A stretch of 64,000 nt of DNA from Nitrospirillum viridazoti (lineage in GTDB: Bacteria > Pseudomonadota > Alphaproteobacteria > Azospirillales > Azospirillaceae), in assembly GCF_007827975.1 (NCBI RefSeq), contig NZ_VITT01000021.1; one strand, written 5' to 3'. Made by a program: the position numbers and the translations under genes. Numbering within the stretch: the first letter of the stretch is position 1; every line of letters begins with the position of its first letter. Positions 24,875-33,422 of this stretch are shown here, in pieces. The notes below the pieces were generated by a model that did not search any database, was not told the DNA's origin, and saw nothing but the letters and a program-made list of their open reading frames with translations.

Positions 24875-27800
24875 ATGGCCTTGGGCTTGCGGCGGCGCCT
24901 GTTGCTGCTGCTGATCGGTACGACCGTGCCTTTCTTCCTGTTGCTGCTGGGCGAAAGCCGGGCCCGGCGGGACGAGGCCGTCGCCGCCGCCGAGGCCCAG
25001 GCGGTGGAACTGGCCCGCATGGCGGCGGACGAACAGGAACGCCTGCTGGACCAGGTGCGACGGCTCAGCCTGGGCTTCGCCCAGCATTCCGCGCTGCTGC
25101 CCACGGACCAGTGCGTCGACGACGCCCGCATCCTGAAGGCGTCCCAGCCCTGGGTTTCCAACATCCACGTGGTCAAGCCCGATGGCTCGGTCACTTGCTC
25201 GTCGGCGGATCAGCCGTGGTCCAACTACAGCGACCGCGAATACGTGCGCCAGGCCTTTGAGACCGGCCGGGCCAGCACCAGCGACTACGTGTTCGGGCGG
25301 CCCAGCAACCGTGTGATCCTGGGCACCGCCCAACCGGTGTACCGGGCGGACGGGCCGGCGGATTCGGGCAGGCCGGACGCCTTGGTGCTGGCCGGGCTCA
25401 GCATGGATTGGATCGAAAAGACGGGCGCCCGCTTCAGCCACGACGGGTCCCTGTTCCTGCTGGTGGATCGCACCGGCACGGTGCTGGCCCGCATCCCTGA
25501 ACGGCGGGATCTGGTGGGGCATAATTTCAAGGACAATCCCTTCATTCAGGCGGTGCTGAACGGGCCGACGGACCGTGGGGAATTCGTCACCCTGGACGGG
25601 GTGGACCGGCTGGTGGGCATCGCCGCCCTGCCCAGCAGCGGGGCGCACGTCGTGGTGGGCGCGGATCGCGCCGCCGTCCTGGCCCCCATCCTGGCCGACC
25701 AGCGGCGCACCCTGGCCTTTGGCGGCGTGGCCGCCCTCTGCGCCCTGCTTCTGGGCTGGGTGGGGGTGGAGGCAACGGTGCTGCGCGGCGTGCTGGCCCT
25801 GCGTCATGCCGTCTCTCGCCTGGCCGCCGGTGACAGGGGCGTGCGCGCCGCCATCGCGCCCGGCACGGCGGAGTTCGCGGAACTGGCGCGATCCTTCAAC
25901 GACATGGCGGCGGCCCTGGATCGGCACGAGCGTGAGATTGCCCAGCGCGAGGCCCAGTTCCGCGACCTTACGGAGGTGTCCAGCGACTGGTTCTGGGAAA
26001 CCGATCCGGAGGGGCGCTTCACCCAGATGTCCCAGGGCGTCGGCAGCCTGGGCATTCCGGCGGGTCATTTCCTGGGCCGAACCCGGCGCGATTTCGCCGT
26101 CGACCCCGACAGCCCCGACCTGCTGGCTTATGAGGAGCGACTGGCCGCCCGCCAGCCGTTCCGCAACCTGACCTACAGCCTGTATGGCGAGGATGGGGGG
26201 CTGCGTCACGTGGTGGTCAGCGGCAAGCCTTTCTTCGATGAAGCCGGCGTGTTCCAGGGCTTTCGCGGATCGGGACGCGACCGCACGCAGCAGGTGGCGG
26301 CGGAAGAGCGCCTGCGCCTGCTGCAATCGGTGGCGGTGCACGCCACCGACGGCATCCTGATCACCGAGGCCGACGCCCTGGACGAGCCGGGCCCCCGCAT
26401 CATTTTCGTGAACGAGGCCTTCACCACCGTCACCGGGTTCTCCTGGGACGAGGCGGTGGGGCGCTCCCCCCGCTTCCTGCAGGGGCCGCTGACCGACAGG
26501 GCGGCGCTGGAGCGCATCCGCCAGGCGTTGGCCGCGGGGGAACCGGTGCGCCAGCGCCTGCTGAACTATACCCGCGACCGCCGTCCCTTCTGGGTGGATC
26601 TGGCCATCTTCCCGGCGCGGGCGGGCACCCGCGTCACCCATTACGTCGCCTTGCTGCGCGACGTGTCGGACCAGGTGGCGGCGACCCTGCACCTGAACGC
26701 CCAGGTGACGGAGCTGGAGGCGGCGCGCGCCACCCTGCAGGCGCAGCGCACCCTGCTGGACAACGTGCTGAACGCCTCGCTGGACGGGGTCTTCGCCTAT
26801 GACACCATCCGGGACGAAAACTTCGACGTCAGTGACTTCCGCTTCGAGTTGGTCAACGTCACCGCCGAGAAGATGGCCGGCTACTCCGCCCACGACCTGG
26901 TGGGCCGGGGCCTGAAGGAGCTATTCCCCGATCTTGCGGCCGGTGGCCTGTTCGATCGCTATGTCGAGGTGGTGGACACGGGCCGCGCCGCCACCTTCGA
27001 ATATCACCGGGACGAGGACGGGCGCTGGTTCCGCATCACCGCCGTGCCCTGGGGGCGCGGCCTGGTGGTGACCCTGTCCGACATCACGCGGGAGAAAAAG
27101 CGCGAGGGCGACCTGGCCGCCCTGGCCGATGACCTGGCCGGCGCCAAGCAGGCGGCGGAGGCGGCCAACCGCGCCAAGTCCGATTTCCTGGCCAATATGA
27201 GCCATGAGATCCGCACGCCCATGAACGGCATCATGGGCATGACCCAGATCCTGCTTGGCACCGCGCTGGCGACCGAGCAGCGCGCCTATGCCGAGGCCAT
27301 CCACGACAGCGCCCAGGCCCTGCTGAACATCATCAACAACATCCTGGACATCTCGAAGCTGGAGGCCGGCAAGGTCGAGCTTGAGATGGTGGACTTCGTC
27401 CTGGATGAGGTGGTGGAAGGGGTGATGGCCCTGCTGACGCCCCAGGCGCGCGAAAAGGGGCTGGATCTGGACGTTTCCGTGGCGCCTGAAGTTGCCGGCG
27501 CCTATCGCGGCGACCCCACCCGCCTGCGCCAAGTGCTGCTGAACCTGATGGGCAACGCCGTGAAGTTCACGGCCGAGGGTCGCGTCAGCCTAGCCATCAC
27601 GGCGGCACCCGCTGAAAACGGCGGAGATCGGGCGGACGACCGCCGACGCCTGCGCTTCACCGTCGTCGACACGGGCGTGGGCATGGGTGCGGAGCAGCAG
27701 GCCCGCCTGTTCGAGAAATTCACCCAGGCCGACACGTCCATCAACCGGCGCTATGGCGGCACCGGCCTGGGCCTGGTCATCTCGCGTGAGCTGGTGCGCC

Positions 27801-29155
27801 TCATGGGCGGCGGCATCACCTTGGACAGCGCGCCCGGCGCCGGCTCCACCTTCGCCTTCACCATCCCGCTGAAGCCGTCCAGCGTGCAGGTGGCCCGCCG
27901 CGCCGCGGCCGTGGCGGCGCTCAGCGGCCTGCGGGCCCTGGTGGTCGGGGCCAGCGGTCTGGTGAAGGCGCTGGACCGCCTGGATCTCATGGTGACGTCC
28001 GTGGCGGACGCGGACGCCGCCGTGGCCGAGGTGGCGGCGGAGGAGGCCTGGGCCTTCGACATCGTGGTCATCGCCGAACCGCCCTCCGACGCCGCCGCTG
28101 GCGCGGACGGTCCCGCCCTGGCCGCCCGGCTGCGGACCCTGCCCCGGGCGGCGGCGGCCAAGATGGTGGTGGCGACCGGCCGGCCACAGGTGGCCGAAGC
28201 CGACACGGCGGTGGACGGCGTGCTGACCCAGCCGGCGCGGGCCCCGGCGCTGCGCGCCCTGCTCCTGCGCCTGTTCGGCGGCGGCGACGTGGTGGAGGCC
28301 GAGGTGGACGGGCCGCTGGCGCGCGACCAGGGCGCCCGCGGGCTGGGCCGCCGCCTGCTGCTGGTGGATGACAACATGGTCAACCGGTCCGTCGCGCGCA
28401 TCATGCTGGAACGCGACGGCTATACCGTCGACATGGCGGAGGACGGCCAGGCGGCGGTGGCCGCCTGCCGGACCACGGCCTATGACCTGGTGTTGATGGA
28501 CGTGCAGATGCCGGTGATGGACGGCGTGACCGCCACCCAGGTGCTGCGCCGTGACCTGGGCCTGCGCCATCTGCCCATCCTGGCCATGACCGCCAACGCC
28601 ATGGTGGGCATGCGCGAGGAATACCTGGCCGCCGGCATGGACGACTACGTCTCCAAGCCCTTCGACCAGCAGCAGTTCCTGGACACGGTGGCGCGCTGGG
28701 TCGCCAGCGGCGCCGACCATGCCGCCAGCCCCCAGGCTGATGCGGAAGCCCCATCGCCGGCGGACCCGATGGCTGAGGACGACGCTACCCTGGCCCGGCT
28801 GGACCCCGCCGTGCTGGCCGGGTTGCAGGCCATCGTGCCGCCGGCCGATTTCCAGGTGCTGGTGGAGAATTTCATCGAGCACGGCCTGGCCCGGGTGCGG
28901 CGCATCCAGGCCCTGGCGGAGGCATCGGACCTGACGCCCTTGCGGGCGGAGGCGCACGACCTGATCTCCACCGCCGGCAATGTCGGCCTGGTAGGCCTGC
29001 AGGCGCTGGGCCGCCAGATGCACGAGGCCTGCGCCGACGGGGATATGGGCACTGTGCGGGCCCTGGCTGTCCGCGTCGGCCGTGTCGGCCCCGGTGCCTG
29101 GACGGCGCTGGGCGAACGGTTTATCGGTAAGGCGGTGGAGACGGCGGGCGACTAG
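24875..29155 (+). CDS. hybrid sensor histidine kinase with PAS repeats, receivers and Hpt
   Basis: A 1426-residue phosphorelay protein. A TM helix (9-30), an extracytoplasmic dCache-like sensor (about 40-270, with the typical SNIHVVKPDGSVTCSS and FVTLDGVDRLVG), a second TM (275-305), a HAMP-like linker and three PAS domains precede the kinase core. H-box: FLANMSHEIRTPMNG (His about 777). ATPase boxes: NLMGNAVKFT, DTGVGMG and GTGLGL. A degenerate receiver follows (about 1010-1140), without a recognisable phospho-acceptor Asp, then a true receiver (LLLVDDNMVN, LVLMDVQMPVMDGV, Asp about 1208) and a C-terminal Hpt with EAHDLISTAGNVG. The lone CheY-like receiver gene follows 26 bp downstream and is the likely relay partner. 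The ligand is unknown. Confidence 0.93.
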   Translation: MALGLRRRLLLLLIGTTVPFFLLLLGESRARRDEAVAAAEAQAVELARMAADEQERLLDQVRRLSLGFAQHSALLPTDQCVDDARILKASQPWVSNIHVVKPDGSVTCSSADQPWSNYSDREYVRQAFETGRASTSDYVFGRPSNRVILGTAQPVYRADGPADSGRPDALVLAGLSMDWIEKTGARFSHDGSLFLLVDRTGTVLARIPERRDLVGHNFKDNPFIQAVLNGPTDRGEFVTLDGVDRLVGIAALPSSGAHVVVGADRAAVLAPILADQRRTLAFGGVAALCALLLGWVGVEATVLRGVLALRHAVSRLAAGDRGVRAAIAPGTAEFAELARSFNDMAAALDRHEREIAQREAQFRDLTEVSSDWFWETDPEGRFTQMSQGVGSLGIPAGHFLGRTRRDFAVDPDSPDLLAYEERLAARQPFRNLTYSLYGEDGGLRHVVVSGKPFFDEAGVFQGFRGSGRDRTQQVAAEERLRLLQSVAVHATDGILITEADALDEPGPRIIFVNEAFTTVTGFSWDEAVGRSPRFLQGPLTDRAALERIRQALAAGEPVRQRLLNYTRDRRPFWVDLAIFPARAGTRVTHYVALLRDVSDQVAATLHLNAQVTELEAARATLQAQRTLLDNVLNASLDGVFAYDTIRDENFDVSDFRFELVNVTAEKMAGYSAHDLVGRGLKELFPDLAAGGLFDRYVEVVDTGRAATFEYHRDEDGRWFRITAVPWGRGLVVTLSDITREKKREGDLAALADDLAGAKQAAEAANRAKSDFLANMSHEIRTPMNGIMGMTQILLGTALATEQRAYAEAIHDSAQALLNIINNILDISKLEAGKVELEMVDFVLDEVVEGVMALLTPQAREKGLDLDVSVAPEVAGAYRGDPTRLRQVLLNLMGNAVKFTAEGRVSLAITAAPAENGGDRADDRRRLRFTVVDTGVGMGAEQQARLFEKFTQADTSINRRYGGTGLGLVISRELVRLMGGGITLDSAPGAGSTFAFTIPLKPSSVQVARRAAAVAALSGLRALVVGASGLVKALDRLDLMVTSVADADAAVAEVAAEEAWAFDIVVIAEPPSDAAAGADGPALAARLRTLPRAAAAKMVVATGRPQVAEADTAVDGVLTQPARAPALRALLLRLFGGGDVVEAEVDGPLARDQGARGLGRRLLLVDDNMVNRSVARIMLERDGYTVDMAEDGQAAVAACRTTAYDLVLMDVQMPVMDGVTATQVLRRDLGLRHLPILAMTANAMVGMREEYLAAGMDDYVSKPFDQQQFLDTVARWVASGADHAASPQADAEAPSPADPMAEDDATLARLDPAVLAGLQAIVPPADFQVLVENFIEHGLARVRRIQALAEASDLTPLRAEAHDLISTAGNVGLVGLQALGRQMHEACADGDMGTVRALAVRVGRVGPGAWTALGERFIGKAVETAGD

Positions 29156-29181
29156 CCCTCAGGGAATGCCGGCGGGACAGC

Positions 29182-29568
29182 ATGAGCAAGGGCGCGATCG
29201 TATTCGCGGAGGATGAACCCGGCCTGCGGGCCATGATCGGCGCCCTGTTGAAAGCCGGCGGCTACACCCCCGTGCCCGTGTCCGACGGTGCCCAATGCCT
29301 ACGGATGCTGAGCCAAGTGCAGCCGCGAGCCCTACTGCTCGACATCACCATGCCCACGCTGGATGGTTTGCAGACGTTGAAGGCAGTGCGGGGCAGCCAC
29401 GCCCTGTCCATGGTGCCGGTCATCATGGTCACCAGCCATGCCGAGGCCGAGGTGCTGCAGGAGGCCCTGCGCAACGGGGCCGCCGGCGTGATCCTGAAGC
29501 CCTTCAAGGCCGAGGAATTCATTCTCCGCATGGAACGCTGCATCGCCCAGGCGCGCGGGCGGCGATAG
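29182..29568 (+). CDS. single-domain response regulator (CheY-like)
   Basis: A 128-residue receiver with no output domain. The acidic pair is in IVFAEDEPGL, the phospho-acceptor Asp in ALLLDITMPTLDGL, the Thr/Ser switch in VIMVTSHAEA and the Lys in ILKPFKAEEF. It lies 26 bp downstream of the hybrid kinase on the same strand, so it is probably phosphorylated through that protein's Hpt domain. Its target could be the flagellar motor, another enzyme or a further Hpt; the sequence does not tell. Confidence 0.9.
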   Translation: MSKGAIVFAEDEPGLRAMIGALLKAGGYTPVPVSDGAQCLRMLSQVQPRALLLDITMPTLDGLQTLKAVRGSHALSMVPVIMVTSHAEAEVLQEALRNGAAGVILKPFKAEEFILRMERCIAQARGRR

Positions 29569-29641
29569 GCCGTGGCTTGGCCGCCGTGGATTGGTACAGT
29601 GTCGCCGACGCGTCGGCGATCATGAAAGGCAGGAGATGAGC

Positions 29642-30877
29642 GTGACGGCAGGGGACCAGGCGGCAACCGCGCTGGATGAGGCGGCGATCGGCCGTTGGCG
29701 GGATCGCATACGCCAGACCACCTTCGCCAATTATCATTTCGAGATGGGCATCGCCCTGCTGATGGGCGGCGACGCCCAGGCGGCCCACGGCGCCCTGCAG
29801 CGGGCCATGGAGATCCAGCCGGACCTGGCCATCCTGTACCCCCTGCTGGCGTGGACGGAAGAGCGGCTGGGCCAGGCCGAGGCCGCGCGGCAGCGGCAGG
29901 CCGACCTGCAGGCGCGCGCGCCCGCCTTGTGGCTGGACGGTTGCGCCAACCTGTCCGCCCGCCTGTTGAAGGACGGCAAGGCGGAAGGCGTGGCGTGGGC
30001 CCGCCGTTTCGTGGAACTGGCGCCCGCTACCGACATCCGCGTGTCGGCGCTGGCCGGCTTGGCGGCCCACGTCGAAGGGCGCATCCCCGATGCGCTGGCC
30101 GCCTGGGCGCACGCCATGACGGTGGCGAGCGACATCCCGGCCGGTTCAGCCGACGACCTGGCGAGCGCCCTGGCCGATATCTCCAACACCCTTTTCGCCC
30201 AGTGGCAGGACGACCAGGCGCGGCGGACGGAGTTGGCGCTGGCGGCAGCGCGGGTCGCCGGCCGGCTGGTTCCCACCCGTCCGGATTTGCGCTTCCAAAT
30301 CATCCGCTGCCTGGTGCGCCTGGTGCGGCCACAGGAGGCGGTGCCCGAGATCGAGGGTTACGTCGCCCTGGTGGGCGCGGGTGCGGCGGATGACAAGAAC
30401 CTGCTGCTGCAATGGGGCATGCGTGACTTGGCGGCCGGCGACCTGGCGGCGGCGGAGGAGCATTTCAGCCGTTGCGCCCAGGTTGACACCGGCTGGGCCC
30501 TGCCGGAAAGCCACCGCGCCCTGGTGGCGCTGCGCCGGGGCGACACGGCCCAGGCGGCGACCCTTGCCCAGGCGGGCTGCACCCGTGAGCCGCGCAACTA
30601 CTTCGCCAACCAGTGCCGCGGCCTGGTGGAGTTTGAGGCCGGGGCCCTGGCCGAGGCCGTCGCCAGCCTGAAGCAGGCCAGCGCCCAGGCGCCCAACCAA
30701 CCGCTGGCCAAGCTGCTGCTGGCCATGGTGCTGGACGGCGCCGGGCAGGGGGCCGAGGCGGTGGCCGCCTATCGCGAGGCCGACGCGGAAGGTGGGGCGC
30801 TGATGCACCGTCAACTGGCCCTTTACCCGCCCGCCTATCAGGACCGTGTGGCCAAGCTGGCCCAGAAGGCGGGGTGA
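29642..30877 (+). CDS. TPR-repeat protein
   Basis: A 411-residue, mostly helical protein made of tetratricopeptide-like repeats, e.g. FEMGIALLMGGDAQAAHGALQRAMEIQPDLAILYPLLAWTEE split over the first repeats, and VEFEAGALAEAVASLKQASAQAP near the end. There is no signal peptide, catalytic motif or DNA-binding domain, so it is probably a scaffold. I prefer the GTG start at 29642, 6 nt after AGGAG, to the ATG at 29636, which directly abuts that site. It follows the CheY-like gene by 73 bp and is convergent with pseC. Confidence 0.8.
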   Translation: MTAGDQAATALDEAAIGRWRDRIRQTTFANYHFEMGIALLMGGDAQAAHGALQRAMEIQPDLAILYPLLAWTEERLGQAEAARQRQADLQARAPALWLDGCANLSARLLKDGKAEGVAWARRFVELAPATDIRVSALAGLAAHVEGRIPDALAAWAHAMTVASDIPAGSADDLASALADISNTLFAQWQDDQARRTELALAAARVAGRLVPTRPDLRFQIIRCLVRLVRPQEAVPEIEGYVALVGAGAADDKNLLLQWGMRDLAAGDLAAAEEHFSRCAQVDTGWALPESHRALVALRRGDTAQAATLAQAGCTREPRNYFANQCRGLVEFEAGALAEAVASLKQASAQAPNQPLAKLLLAMVLDGAGQGAEAVAAYREADAEGGALMHRQLALYPPAYQDRVAKLAQKAG

Positions 30878-30922
30878 CGAAGGCGGGCTGAGGGGGGCGG
30901 GCCGCCAGAAGGTCGGTGCCGG

Positions 30923-32152
30923 TTACGCCCTGACCAGGTGTTCCAGGGCTGCCACCACCCGGTCGACATCGCCGTCGGTCATGGCCGGGAACAGCGGCAG
31001 GGACAGGCAGGCCTGGTACCAGCCATCGGCGCCCGGCAGATCCAGGCTGCCGTAGCGCTCCCGGTAATAGGGCTGGTGGTGCACGGGGATGTAGTGCACT
31101 TGGCTGCCCACGCCTTGGGTCTTCAGCGCCGCCATGACGGCGGCACGGTCCCGGCCCAGGGCCGCGAAGTCGATCAAGACGACATAAAGGTGCCAGGCGG
31201 GCTCCCCACCGCTGCGCCCCGCGTGCCGAATAAAGGGGGCCAGAGGCGCGAGGCGTTCATCGTAGCGCGCCACCATCTCCGCCCGGCGGCGGACGAAGCG
31301 GTCCAGCTTGCCCAACTGGCTCAGGCCCAGGGCGGCGTGGATGTCGGTCAGGCGGTAATTATACCCGGGCGCCGGCATTTCGTAATACCAGGGGTTGGCG
31401 GCACCGGTGGCGCCAAAGGCCGCTTTCCTGTTCTGGAAACTGCCCGGGTCACGCACCATGCCGTGGCTGACATCGCGGCGCAGGCTGCGCGCCAGGGCGT
31501 CGTCATTGGTGGTGACCATGCCGCCCTCGCCGGCGGCGATGGTCTTGACCGGATGGAAGGAGAAGCAGGCCATGGCTGAACGGTCGCAGGCGCCGATGGC
31601 CACGCCATTCCCGGCCCGGCCTGCGCGGCGGCTGCCCACGGCGTGACAGGCGTCCTCGATGATGGCCAGGCCGCGCGCCTCGGCCAGGTCGGCCAAGGCG
31701 TCCATGTCCGCCGCCTGGCCGGCGAAGTGCACCGGCGCCAGGGCGCGTACCCGCCAGCCGGCGGCCTCGGCCCGGGCGAGGGCGGCCTCGGCGTCCGCCC
31801 GGCCCATCAGGCCGGTTTCGGAATCGACATCGGCGAAGGCCACCTCCGCCCCGCAATAGCGGGCGGCGTTGGCGGTGGCCAGGAAGGTGACGGCCGGCAC
31901 CACCACGGCGTCGCCGGGTTGCAGGTCCAGCGCCATGCAGGCCAGGTGCAGCGCCGCGGTGCCATTGGCGCAGGCGACGGCGTGGCGGGCGCCCACGGCT
32001 TCGGCGAAGGCCTGCTCGAACCGGGTGACGGTGGGGCCCTGCGTCAGCCAGTCGCCCCGCAGCACGGCGGTGACGGCGGCGATGTCATCTTCATCGATGG
32101 CCTGCCGGCCATAGGGTAGGAAGGGAGGCGAAGACGGGGGGGCGGCAGCCAT
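30923..32152 (-). CDS. pseC: PseC: UDP-4-amino-4,6-dideoxy-N-acetyl-beta-L-altrosamine transaminase
   Basis: A 409-residue DegT/DnrJ/EryC1/StrS aminotransferase, second step in pseudaminic acid synthesis. PLP is expected on Lys203 in FSFHPVKTIAAGEGG; other blocks are LPYGRQAIDEDDIAAV near the start, GTAALHLACMAL, EDACHAVGS and YNYRLTDIHAALGLSQL. Near the C-terminus VGSQVHYIPVHHQPYY and LSLPLFPAMTDGDVDRV are typical of PseC. ATG overlaps the pseB stop in TGATG, the usual pseB-pseC coupling. The gene is convergent with the TPR gene. Confidence 0.93.
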   Translation of the reverse strand: MAAAPPSSPPFLPYGRQAIDEDDIAAVTAVLRGDWLTQGPTVTRFEQAFAEAVGARHAVACANGTAALHLACMALDLQPGDAVVVPAVTFLATANAARYCGAEVAFADVDSETGLMGRADAEAALARAEAAGWRVRALAPVHFAGQAADMDALADLAEARGLAIIEDACHAVGSRRAGRAGNGVAIGACDRSAMACFSFHPVKTIAAGEGGMVTTNDDALARSLRRDVSHGMVRDPGSFQNRKAAFGATGAANPWYYEMPAPGYNYRLTDIHAALGLSQLGKLDRFVRRRAEMVARYDERLAPLAPFIRHAGRSGGEPAWHLYVVLIDFAALGRDRAAVMAALKTQGVGSQVHYIPVHHQPYYRERYGSLDLPGADGWYQACLSLPLFPAMTDGDVDRVVAALEHLVRA

Positions 32153-33174
32153 CACGGCCTCTGCAGCAGCACGGCCAGGCGTTCGGGGGTCAGCCAGTCC
32201 GTGTTGCTGTCGCTGCGATAGCTGAAACCATCGGGCACCGCCTTGGCTCCCAGCTTGACGTAGGCCTGGCGCGTCCACCAGTTGAAGGCCGGCTCGATGA
32301 CGTAGCGGTCCTCCATCTCGAAGGTCTGGCGGCTGTCGTCCTCGGTGATCATGACCTCGTGCAGCTTTTCGCCGGGGCGGATGCCGATGACCTTGTGCGG
32401 CAGGTCGGGCGCCATGCAGCGGGCCAGATCGCCCACCCGCATGCTGGGGATCTTGGGCACGTAGATCTCGCCGCCCTGCATCATGCCGAAGCAGGACGCC
32501 ACGAACTCCACCCCATGCTGCAGGGTGATCCAGAAGCGCGTCATGCGCTCATCCGTGATGGGCAGCTCGCCCGCGCCCTCGGCGATCAGCCGGCGGAACA
32601 GCGGGATGACGCTGCCGCGCGACCCCACGACGTTGCCATAGCGTACGACGGCGAAACGGGTGCCCACCGATCCCGACAGGTTGTTCGAGGCCACGAAGAT
32701 CTTGTCGGACGCCAGCTTGCTGGCGCCATACAGGTTGATGGGGCTGGCGGCTTTGTCGGTGGACAGGGCGATAACCTTGCGCACCCCCGCCGCCAGGGCT
32801 GCGTGCACCACGTTCTCCGCCCCATAGACGTTGGTGCGGATGCATTCGATGGGGTTGTACTCCGCCGTCGGTACATGCTTCAGGGCGGCGGCGTGGATGC
32901 AGTACTCGACCTCGCGCATCGCCATTTCCAGGCGGGACCGGTCGCGCACGTCGCCGATGAAGAAACGCAGCACGCCCTCGTGGGCCACGCCCAGCTGCTG
33001 CTGCATTTCATACTGTTTGAACTCATCTCGGGAGAAGATGATGATCCGCCGCGGCTTGGCGTGTTCCAGCAGATAGCGCACGAATTGGCGGCCGAAGGAT
33101 CCAGTCCCGCCGGTGATCAGGATGGATGCGCCGTTGAAGTCGGCCAGGGCCGATTTAAGAAACTTCGACGTCAT
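32152..33174 (-). CDS. pseB: PseB: UDP-N-acetylglucosamine 4,6-dehydratase (5-inverting)
   Basis: A 340-residue extended SDR that starts pseudaminic acid synthesis from UDP-GlcNAc. It has the NADP site ITGGTGSFGRQFV (residues 20-32), AALKHVPTAEYNP, the catalytic STDKAASPINLYGASK (Asp140, Lys141, Tyr149, Lys153) and VRYGNVVGSRGSVIP. IRPGEKLHEVMI is also diagnostic of the PseB/FlaA1 group. ATG 33174 gives the standard family N-terminus; longer forms would extend into the divergent promoter region. It heads the pseB-pseC pair and is divergent from the five-module glycosyltransferase gene. Confidence 0.95.
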   Translation of the reverse strand: MTSKFLKSALADFNGASILITGGTGSFGRQFVRYLLEHAKPRRIIIFSRDEFKQYEMQQQLGVAHEGVLRFFIGDVRDRSRLEMAMREVEYCIHAAALKHVPTAEYNPIECIRTNVYGAENVVHAALAAGVRKVIALSTDKAASPINLYGASKLASDKIFVASNNLSGSVGTRFAVVRYGNVVGSRGSVIPLFRRLIAEGAGELPITDERMTRFWITLQHGVEFVASCFGMMQGGEIYVPKIPSMRVGDLARCMAPDLPHKVIGIRPGEKLHEVMITEDDSRQTFEMEDRYVIEPAFNWWTRQAYVKLGAKAVPDGFSYRSDSNTDWLTPERLAVLLQRP

Positions 33175-33361
33175 GTCTGCCCCCGCCGCCGGTGGAACCG
33201 TCCCCCCGGGCCTGAAAGATCGCGGAGATCGCCCGGAGAGGACGGTCGCCGGATGGTCACGGGGAGTATAGCGCCAACACCACGGCAAGTATCAACAATC
33301 TGTGTGGTTTATGTAATCACCATACAACTGCTATCCTAACGGGGTGGTTACACGGGCAGGG

Positions 33362-33384
33362 CCGTTCCGTTGGCGACGGAACGG
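33362..33384 (+). repeat. perfect hairpin in the leader of the giant glycosyltransferase gene
   Basis: CCGTTCCGT (33362-33370), loop TGGCG, ACGGAACGG (33376-33384). It is a perfect 9-bp stem 38 bp upstream of the ATG, inside the 248-bp pseB/glycosyltransferase intergenic region. That region is AT-richer than its surroundings and includes a possible -10, TATCCT, at 33332. It may be a translational control hairpin or a protein site. Confidence 0.45.
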
Positions 33385-33422
33385 TGGTTAAACCTCTGAA
33401 CAATGTCCCAGACAGGTGATGA

